A stretch of DNA of 64,000 nucleotides from Synaphobranchus kaupii (lineage: Eukaryota; Chordata; Actinopteri; Anguilliformes; Synaphobranchidae), in the NCBI GenBank assembly GCA_029718625.1, contig CM056395.1, forward strand, positions 19,184,309 to 19,248,308. Reading direction: 5' to 3'. Below, one piece after another: positions 1-15,000 of this stretch. The notes beneath the pieces were generated by a model. That model did no database searches. It was not told the origin of the DNA and worked only from the letters and a program-made list of their open reading frames with translations. Within the stretch, counting starts at the first letter, position 1. Each line of letters begins with the position of its first letter. The position numbers and the translations under genes are program-made.

Positions 1-3000
1 ACTACAACTGCAGCCCCAACTACAACTGCAGCTCCCAATACAACTTCAGCACCCACTACAACAGCAGTTCCCACTACAACTGCAGCCCCCACTACAACAG
101 CAGCCTCCACTGCAACTGCAGCACCCACTACACCTGCAGCACCAACAACAACTGCAGCCCCCACTACAACTTCAGCACCCACTACAACAGCAGTTCCCAC
201 TACAACTGCAGCCCCCACTACAACAGCAGCCTCCACTGCAACTGCAGCACCCACTACAACTGCAGCAACAACAACTGCAGCCCCAACTACAACTTCAGCC
301 CCCACTACAACTGCAGCCTCCACTACAACTGCAGCCCACACTACAACAGCAGCCCCCACTACAACTGCAGCACCCACTACAACTTCAGCCCCCGTGACTA
401 CTGCAGCACCCAGTACAACTGCAGTCCCCACTACAACTTCAGCCCCAACTACAACAGCAGCCCCCACTACAACAGCAGCCTCCACTGCAACTGCAGCCCC
501 CACTACAACTGCAGCACCAACAACAACTGCAGCCCTCACTACAACTTCAGCCCCCACTACACCTGCAGCACCAACCACAACTCCAGCTCCGACAACAACA
601 CCAGTTCTCACTACAACTGCAGCCCCAACTACGTCTGCAACACCCACTACAACTGCAGCCCCGACAACAACCCCAGTTCCCACTACCACTGCAGCACCCA
701 GTACAACTGCAGTCCCCAGTACAACTTCAGCCCCAACTACAACTGCAGCCCCCACTACAACTGCAGCACCCACTACAACTTCAGCCCCCGTGACAACTGC
801 AGCTCCCACTACATCAGCAGCCTCCACTACAACTGCAGCCTCCACTGCAACTACAGCCCCCACTACAACTGCAGCAACAACAACTGCAGCCCCCACTACA
901 ACTTCAGCACCCACTACAACTGCAGCACCCACTACAACTGCAGCAACAACAACTGCAGCCCCAACAACAACTTCAGCCCCCACTACAACTGCAGTCTCCA
1001 CTACAACTGCAGCCCACACTACAACAGCAGCCCCCACTACAACTGCAGCACCCACTACAACTTCAGCCCCCGTGACAACTGCAGCACCCAGTACAACTGC
1101 AGTCCCCACTACAACTTCAGCCCCAACTACAACAGCAGCCCCCACTACAACAGCAGCCTCCACTGCAACTGCAGCCCCCACTACAACTGCAGCACCAACA
1201 ACAACTGCAGCCCTCACTACAACTTCAGCCCCCACTACAACTTCAGCACCCACTACAACAGCAGTTCCCACTACAACTGCAGCCCCCACTACAACAGCAG
1301 CCTCCACTGCAACTGCAGCACCCACTACACCTGCAGCACCAACAACAACTGCAGCCCCCACTACAACTTCAGCACCCAGTACAACAGCAGTTCCCACTAC
1401 AACTGCAGCCCCAACTACAACTGCAGCTCCCAATACAACTTCAGCACCCACTACAACAGCAGTTCCCACTACAACTGCAGCCCCCACTACAACAGCAGCC
1501 TCCACTGCAACTGCAGCACCCACTACACCTGCAGCACCAACAACAACTGCAGCCCCCCACTACAACTTCAGCACCCACTACAACAGCAGTTCCCACTACA
1601 ACTGCAGCCCCCACTACAACAGCAGCCTCCACTGCAACTGCAGCACCCACTACAACTGCAGCAACAACAACTGCAGCCCCAACTACAACTTCAGCCCCCA
1701 CTACAACTGCAGCCTCCACTACAACTGCAGCCCACACTACAACAGCAGCCCCCACTACAACTGCAGCACCCACTACAACTTCAGCCCCCGTGACTACTGC
1801 AGCACCCAGTACAACTGCAGTCCCCACTACAACTTCAGCCCCAACTACAACAGCAGCCCCCACTACAACAGCAGCCTCCACTGCAACTGCAGCCCCCACT
1901 ACAACTGCAGCACCAACAACAACTGCAGCCCTCACTACAACTTCAGCCCCCACTACACCTGCAGCACCAACCACAACTCCAGCTCCGACAACAACACCAG
2001 TTCTCACTACAACTGCAGCCCCAACTACGTCTGCAACAACCACTACAACTGCAGCCCCGACAACAACCCCAGTTCCCACTACCACTGCAGCACCCAGTAC
2101 AACTGCAGTCCCCAGTACAACTTCAGCCCCAACTACAACTGCAGCCCCCACTACAACTGCAGCCTCCACTGCAACTGCAGCCCCCACTACAACTGCAGCA
2201 CCAACAACAACTGCAGCCCTCACTACAACTTCAGCCCCCACTACAACTTCAGCACCCACTACAACAGCAGTTCCCACTACAACTGCAGCCCCCACTACAA
2301 CAGCAGCCTCCACTGCAACTGCAGCACCCACTACACCTGCAGCACCAACAACAACTGCAGCCCCCACTACAACTTCAGCACCCAGTACAACTTCAGCACC
2401 CACTACAACAGCAGTTCCCACTACAACTGCAGCCCCCACTACCACAGCAGCCCCCACTACAACAGCAGCCTCCACTGCAACTGCAGCCCCCACTACAACT
2501 GCAGCACCAACAACAACTGCAGCCCTCACTACAACAGCAGCCTCCACTGCAACTGCAGCCCCCACTACAACTGCAGCACCAACAACAACTGCAGCCCTCA
2601 CTACAACAGCAGCCTCCACTGCAACTGCAGCCCCCACTACAACTGCAGCACCAACAACAACTGCAGCCCTCACTACAACTTCAGCCCCCACTACAACTTC
2701 AGCACCCACTACAACAGCAGTTCCCACTACAACTGCAGCCCCCACTACAACAGCAGCCTCCACTGCAACTGCAGCACCCACTACACCTGCAGCACCAACA
2801 ACAACTGCAGCCCCCACTACAACTTCAGCACCCAGTACAACAGCAGTTCCCACTACAACTGCAGCCCCAACTACAACTGCAGCTCCCACTACAACTTCAG
2901 CACCCACTACAACAGCAGTTCCCACTACAACTGCAGCCCCCACTACAACAGCAGCCTCCACTGCAACTGCAGCTCCCACTACAACTGCAGCACCAACAAC

Positions 3001-6000
3001 AACTGCAGCCCCCACTACAACTGCAGCTCCCACTACAACTGCAGCAACAACAACTGCAGCCCCAACTACAACTTCAGCCCCCACTACAACTGCAGCACCC
3101 ACTACAACTGCAGCAACAACAACTGCAGCCCCAACTACAACTTCAGCCCCCACTACAACTGCAGCACCCACTACAACTTCAGCCCCCGTGACAACTGCAG
3201 CTCCCACTACATCAGCAGCCTCCACTACAACTGCAGCCCACACTACAACAGCAGCCCCAACTACAACTGCAGCCCCCACTACAACTTTAGCACCCACTAC
3301 AACAGCAGTTCCCACTACAACTGCAGCCCCCACTAGAACAGCAGCCTCCACTGCAACTGCAGCACCCACAACACCTGCAGCACCAACAACAACTGCAGCC
3401 CCCACTACAACTTCAGCACCCAGTACAACAGCAGTTCTCACTACAACTGCAGCCCCCACTATAACAGCAGCCCCCACTACAACAGCAGCCTCCACTGCAA
3501 CTGCAGCCCCCACTACAACTGCAGCAACAACAACTGCAGCCCCCACTACAACTTCAGCACCCACTACAACAGCAGTTCCCACTACAACTGCAGCCCCCAC
3601 TACAACAGCAGCCTCCACTGCAACTGCAGCACCCACTACAACTGCAGCAACAACAACTGCAGCCCCAACTACAACTTCAGCCCCCACTACAACTGCAGCC
3701 TCCACTACAACTGCAGCCCACACTACAACAGCAGCCCCCACTACAACTTCAGCCCCCACTACAACTGCAGCACCCAGTACAACTGCAGTCCCCACTACAA
3801 CTTCAGCCCCAACTACAACTGCAGCCCCCACTACAACTGCAGCCTCCACTACAACTGCAGCTCGCATTACAACAGCAGCCTCCACTACAACTGCAGCACC
3901 CACTACAACTGCAGCAACAACAACTGCAGCCCCAACTACAACTTCAGCACCCACTACAACAGCAGTTCCCACTACAACTGCAGCCCCCACTACAACAGCA
4001 GCCTCCACTGCAACTGCAGCACCCACTAACACCTGCAGCACCAACAACAACTGCAGCCCCCACTACAACTTCAGCACCCCACTACAACAGCAGTTCCCAC
4101 TACAACTGCAGCCCCCACTACCACAGCAGCCCCCACTACAACAGCAGCCTCCACTGCAACTGCAGCCCCCACTACAACTGCAGCACCAACAACAACTGCA
4201 GCCCTCACTACAACTTCAGCCCCCACTACAACTTCAGCACCCACTACAACAGCAGTTCCCACTACAACTGCAGCCCCCACTACAACAGCAGCCTCCACTG
4301 CAACTGCAGCACCCACTAGACCTGCAGCACCAACAACAACTGCAGCCCCCACTACAACTTCAGCACCCAGTACAACAGCAGTTCCCACTACAACTGCAGC
4401 CCCAACTACAACTGCAGCTCCCACTACAACTTCAGCACCCACTACAACAGAAGTTCCACTACAACTGCAGCCCCCACTACAACAGCAGCCTCCACTGCAA
4501 CTGCAGCACCCACTACACCTGCAGCACCAGAACAACTGCAGCCCCCACTACAACTTCAGCACCCACTACAACAGCAGTTCCCACTACAACTGCAGCCCCC
4601 ACTACAACAGCAGCCTCCACTGCAACTGCAGCTCCCACTACAACTGCAGCACCAACAACAACTGCAGCCCTCACTACAACTTCAGCACCCACTACAACAG
4701 CAGTTCCCACTACAACTGCAGCCCCCACTACAACAGCAGCCTCCACTGCAACTGCAGCTCCCACTACAACTGCAGCACCAACAACAACTGCAGCCCTCAC
4801 TACAACTTCAGCCCCCACTACAACTTCAGCACCCACTAAAACAGCAGCTCCAACTTCAAGAGCAGCCTCCACTACAACAGCAACCCCCACTACAACAGCA
4901 TCTCCCACTACAACTGCAGCACCAACCACAACTCCAGCTCCGACAACAACACCAGTTCTCACTACAACTGCAGCCCCAACTACGTCTGCAACACCCACTA
5001 CAACTGCAGCCCCAACAACAACCCCAGTTCCCACTACCACTGCAGCACCCAGTACAACTGCAGTCCTCACTACAACTTCAGCCCCAACTACACCGGCAGC
5101 CCCCACTACAACTGCAGCCCCCACTACAACTGCAGCTCCCACTACAACAGCAGCCTCCACTACAACTGCAGCACCCACTACAACTGCAGCAACAACAACT
5201 GCAGCCCCAACTACAACTTCAGCCCCCACTACAACAGCAGCCCTCACTACAACAGCAGCCTCCACTGCAACTGCAGCCCCCACTACAACTGCAGCAACAA
5301 CAACTGCAGCCCCCACTACAACTTCGGCACCCACTACAACAGCAGTTCCCACTACAACTGCAGCCCCCACTACAACAGCAGCCTCCACTGCAACTGCAGC
5401 TCCCACTACAACTGCAGCACCCAGTACAACTGCAATCCCCACTACAACTTCAGCCCCAACTACAACTGCAGCCCCCACTACAACTGCAGCCCACACTACA
5501 ACAGCAGCCCCCACTACAACTTCAGCCCCCACTACAACTGCAGCACCCAGTACAACTGCAGTCCCCACTACAACTTCAGCCCCAACTACAACTGCAGCCC
5601 CCACTACAACTGCAGCCTCAACTACAACTGCAGCTCGCATTACAACAGCAGCCTCCAATACAACTGCAGCACCCACTACAACTGCAGCAACAACAACTGC
5701 AGCCCCAACTACAACTTCAGCACCCACTACAACAGCAGTTCCCACTACAACTGCAGCCCCCACTACAACAGCAGCCCCCACTACAACTGCAGCACCCAGT
5801 ACAACTGCAGTCCCCACTACAACTTCAGCCCCAACTACAACTGCAGCCCCCACTACAACTGCAGCCTCAACTACAACTGCAGCCCCAACTACAACTTCAG
5901 CACCCACTACAAAAGCAGTTCCCACTACAACTGCAGCCCCCACTACAACTGCAGCAACAACAACTGCAGCCCCAACTACAACTTCAGCACCCACTACAAC

Positions 6001-9000
6001 AGCAGTTCCCACTACAACTGCAGCCCCCACTACAACAGCAGCCTCCACTGCAACTGCAGCACCCACTACACCTGCAGCACCAACAACAACTGCAGCCCCC
6101 ACTACAACTTCAGCACCCACTACAACAGCAGTTCCCACTACAACTGCAGCCCCCACTACCACAGCAGCCCCCACTACAACAGCAGCCTCCACTGCAACTG
6201 CAGCCCCCACTACAACTGCAGCACCAACAACAACTGCAGCCCTCACTACAACTTCAGCCCCCACTACAACTTCAGCACCCACTACAACAGCAGTTCCCAC
6301 TACAACTGCAGCCCCCACTACAACAGCAGCCTCCACTGCAACTGCAGCACCCACTACACCTGCAGCACCAACAACAACTGCAGCCCCCACTACAACTTCA
6401 GCACCCAGTACAACAGCAGTTCCCACTACAACTGCAGCCCCAACTACAACTGCAGCTCCCACTACAACTTCAGCACCCACTACAACAGCAGTTCCCACTA
6501 CAACTGCAGCCCCCACTACAACAGCAGCCTCCACTGCAACTGCAGCACCCACTACACCTGCAGCACCAACAACAACTGCAGCCCCCAGTACAACTTCAGC
6601 ACCCACTACAACAGCAGTTCCCACTACAACTGCAGCCCCCACTACAACAGCAGCCTCCACTGCAACTGCAGCTCCCACTACAACTGCAGCACCCACAACA
6701 ACTGCAGCCCTCACTACAACTTCAGCCCCCACTACAACTTCAGCACCCACTAAAACAGCAGCTCCAACTTCAAGAGCAGCCTCCACTACAACAGCAAGCC
6801 CCACTACAACAGCAGCACCAACCACAACTCCAGCTCCGACGACAACACCAGTTCTCACTACAACTGCAGCCCCAACTACGTCTGCAACACCCACTACAAC
6901 TGCAGCCCCGACAACAACCCCAGTTCCCACTACCACTGCAGCACCCAGTACAACTGCAGTCCCCAGTACAACTTCAGCCCCAACTACAACTGCAGCCCCC
7001 ACTACAACTGCAGCCCCCACTACAACTGCAGCTCCCACTACAACAGCAGCACCCACTACAACTGCAGCAACAACAACTGCAGCCCCAACTACAACTTCAG
7101 CCCCCACTACAACTGCAGCACCCACTACAACTTCAGCCCCCGTGACAACTGCAGCTCCCACTACATCAGCAGCCTCCACTACAACTGCAGCCCACACTAC
7201 AACAGCAGTTCCCACTACAACTGCAGCCCCCACTACAACAGCAGCCTCCACTGCAACTGCAGCACCCACAACACCTGCAGCACCAACAACAACTGCAGCC
7301 CCCACAACAACTTCAGCACCCAGTACAACAGCAGTTCCCAATACAACTGCAGCCCCCACTACAACAGCAGCCCCCACTACAACAGCAGCCTCCACTGCAA
7401 CTGCAGCCCCCACTACAACTGCAGCAACAACAACTGCAGCCCCCACTACAACTTCAGCACCCACTACAACAGCAGTTCCCACTACAACTGCAGCCCCCAC
7501 TACAACAGCAGCCTCCACTGCAACTGCAGCACCCACTACAACTGCAGCAACAACAACTGCAGCCCCAACTACAACTTCAGCCCCCACTACAACTGCAGCC
7601 TCCACTACAACTGCAGCCCACACTACAACTGCAGCACCCACTACAACTTCAGCCCCCGTGACAACTGCAGCACCCAGTACAACTGCGGTCCCCACTACAA
7701 CTTCAGCCCCAACTACAACAGCAGCCCCCACTACAACAGCAGCCTCCACTGCAACTGCAGCCCCCACTACAACTGCAGCACCAACAACAACTGCAGCCCT
7801 CACTACAACTTCAGCCCCCACTACAACTTCAGCACCCACTACAACAGCAGTTCCCACTACAACTGCAGCCCCCACTACCACAGCAGCCCCCACTACCACA
7901 GCAGCCCCCACTACAACAGCAGCCTCCACTGGAACTGCAGCCCCCACTACAACTGCAGCACCAACAACAACTGCAGCCCTCACTACAACAGCAGCCTCCA
8001 CTGCAACTGCAGCCCCCACTACAACTTCAGCACCCAGTACAACTTCAGCACCCACTACAACAGCAGTTCCCACTACAACTGCAGCCCCCACTACCACAGC
8101 AGCCCCCACTACAACAGCAGCCTCCACTGGAACTGCAGCCCCCACTACAACTGCAGCACCAACAACAACTGCAGCCCTCACTACAACAGCAGCCTCCACT
8201 GCAACTGCAGCCCCCACTACAACTGCAGCACCAACAACAACTGCAGCCCTCACTACAACTTCAGCCCCCACTACAACTTCAGCACCCACTACAACAGCAG
8301 TTCCCACTACAACTGCAGCCCCCACTACCACAGCAGCCCCCACTACAACAGCAGCCTCCACTGGAACTGCAGCCCCCACTACAACTGCAGCACCAACAAC
8401 AACTGCAGCCCTCACTACAACAGCAGCCTCCACTGCAACTGCAGCCCCCACTACAACTTCAGCACCCAGTACAACTTCAGCACCCACTACAACAGCAGTT
8501 CCCACTACAACTGCAGCCCCCACTACCACAGCAGCCCCCACTACAACAGCAGCCTCCACTGGAACTGCAGCCCCCACTACAACTGCAGCACCAACAACAA
8601 CTGCAGCCCTCACTACAACAGCAGCCTCCACTGCAACTGCAGCCCCCACTACAACTGCAGCACCAACAACAACTGCAGCCCTCACTACAACTTCAGCCCC
8701 CACTACAACTTCAGCACCCACTACAACAGCAGTTCCCACTACAACTGCAGCCCCCACTACAAGAGCAGCCTCCACTGCAACTGCAGCACCCACTACACCT
8801 GCAGCACCAACAACAACTGCAGCCCCCACTACAACTTCAGCACCCAGTACAACAGCAGTTCCCACTACAACTGCAGCCCCAACTACAACTGCAGCTCCCA
8901 CTACAACTTCAGCACCCACTACAACAGCAGTTCCCACTACAACTGCAGCCCCCACTACAACAGCAGCCTCCACTGCAACTGCAGCACCCACTACACCTGC

Positions 9001-12000
9001 AGCACTAACAACAACTGCAGCCCCCACTACAACTTCAGCACCCACTACAACAGCAGTTCCCACTACAACTGCAGCCCCCACTACAACAGCAGCCTCCACT
9101 GCAACTGCAGCTCCCACTACAACTGCAGCACCAACAACAACTGCAGCCCTCACTACAACTTCAGCCCCCACTACAACTTCAGCACCCACTAAAACAGCAG
9201 CTCCAACTTCAAGAGCAGCCTCCACTACAACGGCAACCCCCACTACAACAGCATCTCCCACTACAACTGCAGCACCAACCACAACTCCAGCTCCGACAAC
9301 AACACCAGTTCTCACTACAACTGCAGCCCCAACTACGTCTGCAACACCCACTACAACTGCAGCCCCGACAACAACCCCAGTTCCCACTACCACTGCAGCA
9401 CCCAGTACAACTGCAGTCCCCAGTACAACTTCAGCCCCAACTACAACTGCAGCCCCCACTACAACTGCAGCCCCCACTTCAACTGCAGCTCCCACTACAA
9501 CAGCAGCCTCCACTACAACTGCAGCACCCACTACAACTGCAGCACCCACTACAACTGCAGCAACAACAACTGCAGCCCCAACTACAACTTCAGCCCCCAC
9601 TACAACTGCAGCACCCACTACAACTTCAGCCCCCGTGACAACTGCAGCTCCCACTACATCAGCAGCCTCCACTACAACTGCAGCCTCCACTGCAACTACA
9701 GCCCCCACTACAACTGCAGCAACAACAACTGCAGCCCCCACTACAACTTCAGCACCCACTACAACTGCAGCACCCACTACAACTGCAGCAACAACAACTG
9801 CAGCCCCAACAACAACTTCAGCCCCCACTACAACTGCAGTCTCCACTACAACTGCAGCCCACACTACAACAGCAGCCCCCACTACAACTGCAGCACCCAC
9901 TACAACTTCAGCCCCCGTGACAACTGCAGCACCCAGTACAACTGCAGTCCCCACTACAACTTCAGCCCCAACTACAACAGCAGCCCCCACTACAACAGCA
10001 GCCTCCACTGCAACTGCAGCCCCCACTACAACTGCAGCACCAACAACAACTGCAGCCCTCACTACAACTTCAGCCCCCACTACAACTTCAGCACCCACTA
10101 CAACAGCAGTTCCCACTACAACTGCAGCCCCCACTACAACAGCAGCCTCCACTGCAACTGCAGCACCCACTACACCTGCAGCACCAACAACAACTGCAGC
10201 CCCCACTACAACTTCAGCACCCAGTACAACAGCAGTTCCCACTACAACTGCAGCCCCAACTACAACTGCAGCTCCCAATACAACTTCAGCACCCACTACA
10301 ACAGCAGTTCCCACTACAACTGCAGCCCCCACTACAACAGCAGCCTCCACTGCAACTGCAGCACCCACTACACCTGCAGCACCAACAACAACTGCAGCCC
10401 CCACTACAACTTCAGCACCCACTACAACAGCAGTTCCCACTACAACTGCAGCCCCCACTACAACAGCAGCCTCCACTGCAACTGCAGCACCCACTACAAC
10501 TGCAGCAACAACAACTGCAGCCCCAACTACAACTTCAGCCCCCACTACAACTGCAGCCTCCACTACAACTGCAGCCCACACTACAACAGCAGCCCCCACT
10601 ACAACTGCAGCACCCACTACAACTTCAGCCCCCGTGACTACTGCAGCACCCAGTACAACTGCAGTCCCCACTACAACTTCAGCCCCAACTACAACAGCAG
10701 CCCCCACTACAACAGCAGCCTCCACTGCAACTGCAGCCCCCACTACAACTGCAGCACCAACAACAACTGCAGCCCTCACTACAACTTCAGCCCCCACTAC
10801 ACCTGCAGCACCAACCACAACTCCAGCTCCGACAACAACACCAGTTCTCACTACAACTGCAGCCCCAACTACGTCTGCAACACCCACTACAACTGCAGCC
10901 CCGACAACAACCCCAGTTCCCACTACCACTGCAGCACCCAGTACAACTGCAGTCCCCAGTACAACTTCAGCCCCAACTACAACTGCAGCCCCCACTACAA
11001 CTGCAGCACCCACTACAACTTCAGCCCCCGTGACAACTGCAGCTCCCACTACATCAGCAGCCTCCACTACAACTGCAGCCTCCACTGCAACTACAGCCCC
11101 CACTACAACTGCAGCAACAACAACTGCAGCCCCCACTACAACTTCAGCACCCACTACAACTGCAGCACCCACTACAACTGCAGCAACAACAACTGCAGCC
11201 CCAACAACAACTTCAGCCCCCACTACAACTGCAGTCTCCACTACAACTGCAGCCCACACTACAACAGCAGCCCCCACTACAACTGCAGCACCCACTACAA
11301 CTTCAGCCCCCGTGACAACTGCAGCACCCAGTACAACTGCAGTCCCCACTACAACTTCAGCCCCAACTACAACAGCAGCCCCCACTACAACAGCAGCCTC
11401 CACTGCAACTGCAGCCCCCACTACAACTGCAGCACCAACAACAACTGCAGCCCTCACTACAACTTCAGCCCCCACTACAACTTCAGCACCCACTACAACA
11501 GCAGTTCCCACTACAACTGCAGCCCCCACTACAACAGCAGCCTCCACTGCAACTGCAGCACCCACTACACCTGCAGCACCAACAACAACTGCAGCCCCCA
11601 CTACAACTTCAGCACCCAGTACAACAGCAGTTCCCACTACAACTGCAGCCCCAACTACAACTGCAGCTCCCAATACAACTTCAGCACCCACTACAACAGC
11701 AGTTCCCACTACAACTGCAGCCCCCACTACAACAGCAGCCTCCACTGCAACTGCAGCACCCACTACACCTGCAGCACCAACAACAACTGCAGCCCCCACT
11801 ACAACTTCAGCACCCACTACAACAGCAGTTCCCACTACAACTGCAGCCCCCACTACAACAGCAGCCTCCACTGCAACTGCAGCACCCACTACAACTGCAG
11901 CAACAACAACTGCAGCCCCAACTACAACTTCAGCCCCCACTACAACTGCAGCCTCCACTACAACTGCAGCCCACACTACAACAGCAGCCCCCACTACAAC

Positions 12001-15000
12001 TGCAGCACCCACTACAACTTCAGCCCCCGTGACTACTGCAGCACCCAGTACAACTGCAGTCCCCACTACAACTTCAGCCCCAACTACAACAGCAGCCCCC
12101 ACTACAACAGCAGCCTCCACTGCAACTGCAGCCCCCACTACAACTGCAGCACCAACAACAACTGCAGCCCTCACTACAACTTCAGCCCCCACTACACCTG
12201 CAGCACCAACCACAACTCCAGCTCCGACAACAACACCAGTTCTCACTACAACTGCAGCCCCAACTACGTCTGCAACAACCACTACAACTGCAGCCCCGAC
12301 AACAACCCCAGTTCCCACTACCACTGCAGCACCCAGTACAACTGCAGTCCCCAGTACAACTTCAGCCCCAACTACAACTGCAGCCCCCACTACAACTGCA
12401 GCCTCCACTGCAACTGCAGCCCCCACTACAACTGCAGCACCAACAACAACTGCAGCCCTCACTACAACTTCAGCCCCCACTACAACTTCAGCACCCACTA
12501 CAACAGCAGTTCCCACTACAACTGCAGCCCCCACTACAACAGCAGCCTCCACTGCAACTGCAGCACCCACTACACCTGCAGCACCAACAACAACTGCAGC
12601 CCCCACTACAACTTCAGCACCCAGTACAACTTCAGCACCCACTACAACAGCAGTTCCCACTACAACTGCAGCCCCCACTACCACAGCAGCCCCCACTACA
12701 ACAGCAGCCTCCACTGCAACTGCAGCCCCCACTACAACTGCAGCACCAACAACAACTGCAGCCCTCACTACAACAGCAGCCTCCACTGCAACTGCAGCCC
12801 CCACTACAACTGCAGCACCAACAACAACTGCAGCCCTCACTACAACAGCAGCCTCCACTGCAACTGCAGCCCCCACTACAACTGCAGCACCAACAACAAC
12901 TGCAGCCCTCACTACAACTTCAGCCCCCACTACAACTTCAGCACCCACTACAACAGCAGTTCCCACTACAACTGCAGCCCCCACTACAACAGCAGCCTCC
13001 ACTGCAACTGCAGCACCCACTACACCTGCAGCACCAACAACAACTGCAGCCCCCACTACAACTTCAGCACCCAGTACAACAGCAGTTCCCACTACAACTG
13101 CAGCCCCAACTACAACTGCAGCTCCCACTACAACTTCAGCACCCACTACAACAGCAGTTCCCACTACAACTGCAGCCCCCACTACAACAGCAGCCTCCAC
13201 TGCAACTGCAGCTCCCACTACAACTGCAGCACCAACAACAACTGCAGCCCTCACTACAACTTCAGCCCCCACTACAACTTCAGCACCCACTAAAACAGCA
13301 GCTCCAACTTCAAGAGCAGCCTCCACTACAACAGCAACCCCCACTACAACAGCATCTCCCACTACAACTGCAGCACCAACCACAACTCCAGCTCCGACAA
13401 CAACACCAGTTCTCACTACAACTGCAGCCCCAACTACGTCTGCAACACCCACTACAACTGCAGCCCCGACAACAACCCCAGTTCCCACTACCACTGCAGC
13501 ACCCAGTACAACTGCAGTCCCCAGTACAACTTCAGCCCCAACTACAACTGCAGCCCCCACTACAACTGCAGCCCCCACTACAACTGCAGCTCCCACTACA
13601 ACAGCAGCCTCCACTACAACTGCAGCACCCACTACAACTGCAGCACCCACTACAACTTCAGCCCCTGTGACAACTGCAGCACCCAGTACAAGTGCAGCCT
13701 CCACTACAACTGCAGCCCACGCTACAACAGCAGCCCCCACTATAACTGCAGCCCTCACTACAACTTCAGCCCCCACTACAACTTCAGCACCCACTACAAC
13801 AGCAGCTCCCACTTCAAGAGCAGCCTCCACTACAACAGCAGCCCACACTACAACAGCAACCCCCACTACAACAGCATCTCCCACTACAACTGCAGCAACA
13901 ACCACAACTCCAGCTCCGACAACAACACCAGTTCTCACTACAAATGCAGCCCCAACTACGTCTGCAGCACCCACTACAACTGCAGCCCCGAGAACAACCC
14001 CAGTTCCCACTACCACTGCAGCAACCAGTACAACTGAAGTCCCCACTACAACTTCAGCCCCAACTAGAACAGCAGCCTCCACTACAACTGCAGCACCCAC
14101 TACAACTGCAGCAACAACAACTGCAGCCCCAACTACAACTTCAGCCCCCACTACAACTGCAGCACCCACTACAACTTCAGCCCCTGTGACAACTGCAGCA
14201 CCCAGTACAAGTGCAGCCTCCACTACAACTGCAGCACCAACAACAACTGCAGCCCTCACTACAACTTCAGCCCCCACTACAACTTCAGCACCCACTACAA
14301 CAGCAGCTCCCACTTCAAGGGCAGCCTCCACTACAACAGCAGCCCACACTACAACAGCAACCCCCACTACAACAGCATCTCCCACTACAACTGCAGCACC
14401 AACCACAACTCCAGCTCCGACAACAACACCAGTTCTCACTACAACTGCAGCCCCAACTATGTCTGCAGCACCCACTACAACTGCAGCCCCGACAACAACC
14501 CCAGTTCCCACTACAACTGCAGCACCCACTACAACTTCAACACCCACTACAACAGCAGTTCCCACTACAACTGCAGCCCCCACTACAACAGCAGCCTCCA
14601 CTGCAACTGCAGCACCCACTACACCTGCAGCACCAACAACAACTGCAGCCCCCACTACAACTTCAGCACCCACTACAACAGCAGTTCCCACTACAACTGC
14701 AGCCCCCACTACAACTGCAGCCCCCACTACCACAGCAGCCCCCACTACAACAGCAGCCTCCACTGCAACTGCAGCCCCCACTACAACTGCAGCACCAACA
14801 ACAACTGCAGCCCTCACTACAACTTCAGCCCCCACTACAACTTCAGCACCCACTACAACAGCAGTTCCCACTACAACTGCAGCCCCCACTACAACAGCAG
14901 CCTCCACTGCAACTTCAGCACCCACTACAACAGCATCTCCCACTACAACTGCAGCACCAACCACAACTCCAGCTCCGACACCAACACCAGTTCTCACTAC

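Larger units (their letters stand above)
1..3010 (+). repeat. Block A, copy 1 (pairs with 10241-13249)
   Basis: This stretch matches 10241-13249 almost base for base at offset 10240 before the C insertion at 1553-1558 and 10239 (3413 codons) after it. Shared rare variants include a Pro-to-Asn codon change (ccc aat aca) near 37 and 1432, found again near 10277 and 11672, and a TSATTT variant near 2030 and 12269. Inside the block the Asn-bearing motif recurs after 1395 bp in both copies, so an older 1395-bp duplication predates the block duplication. Homology ends near 3010, where ccc becomes ctc in the other copy. Confidence 0.9.
3085..10800 (+). repeat. Block B, copy 1 (pairs with 15196-22497)
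   Basis: This stretch aligns to 15196-22497 over more than 7 kb. The offset starts at 12111, becomes 12129 after two 18-bp units missing from this copy (near 6820 and 7045) and one extra unit near 7880, then drops to 11697 after an extra 432 bp in this copy. Diagnostic shared variants include tta (Leu) near 3288 and 15400, aga (Arg) near 3334 and 15445, ccg-gca near 5093 and 17204, and gga (Gly) near 7930 and 20059. All offset changes are multiples of 18. Confidence 0.9.

Noticed and set aside
394..3336. Plus-strand open frame that begins TTTAAP-like and turns into HYNCSP repeats
   Set aside because: The second half results from reading through the extra C at 1553-1558. The repeat continues as TTTAAP in the next frame, and the paralog at 11793 lacks the extra C.
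4028..4530. A real Cys/Asn-containing insert in the protein
   Set aside because: It is produced by four single-base indels relative to an intact paralog at 16.1-16.6 kb. The peptide is just the shifted frames of the same repeat.
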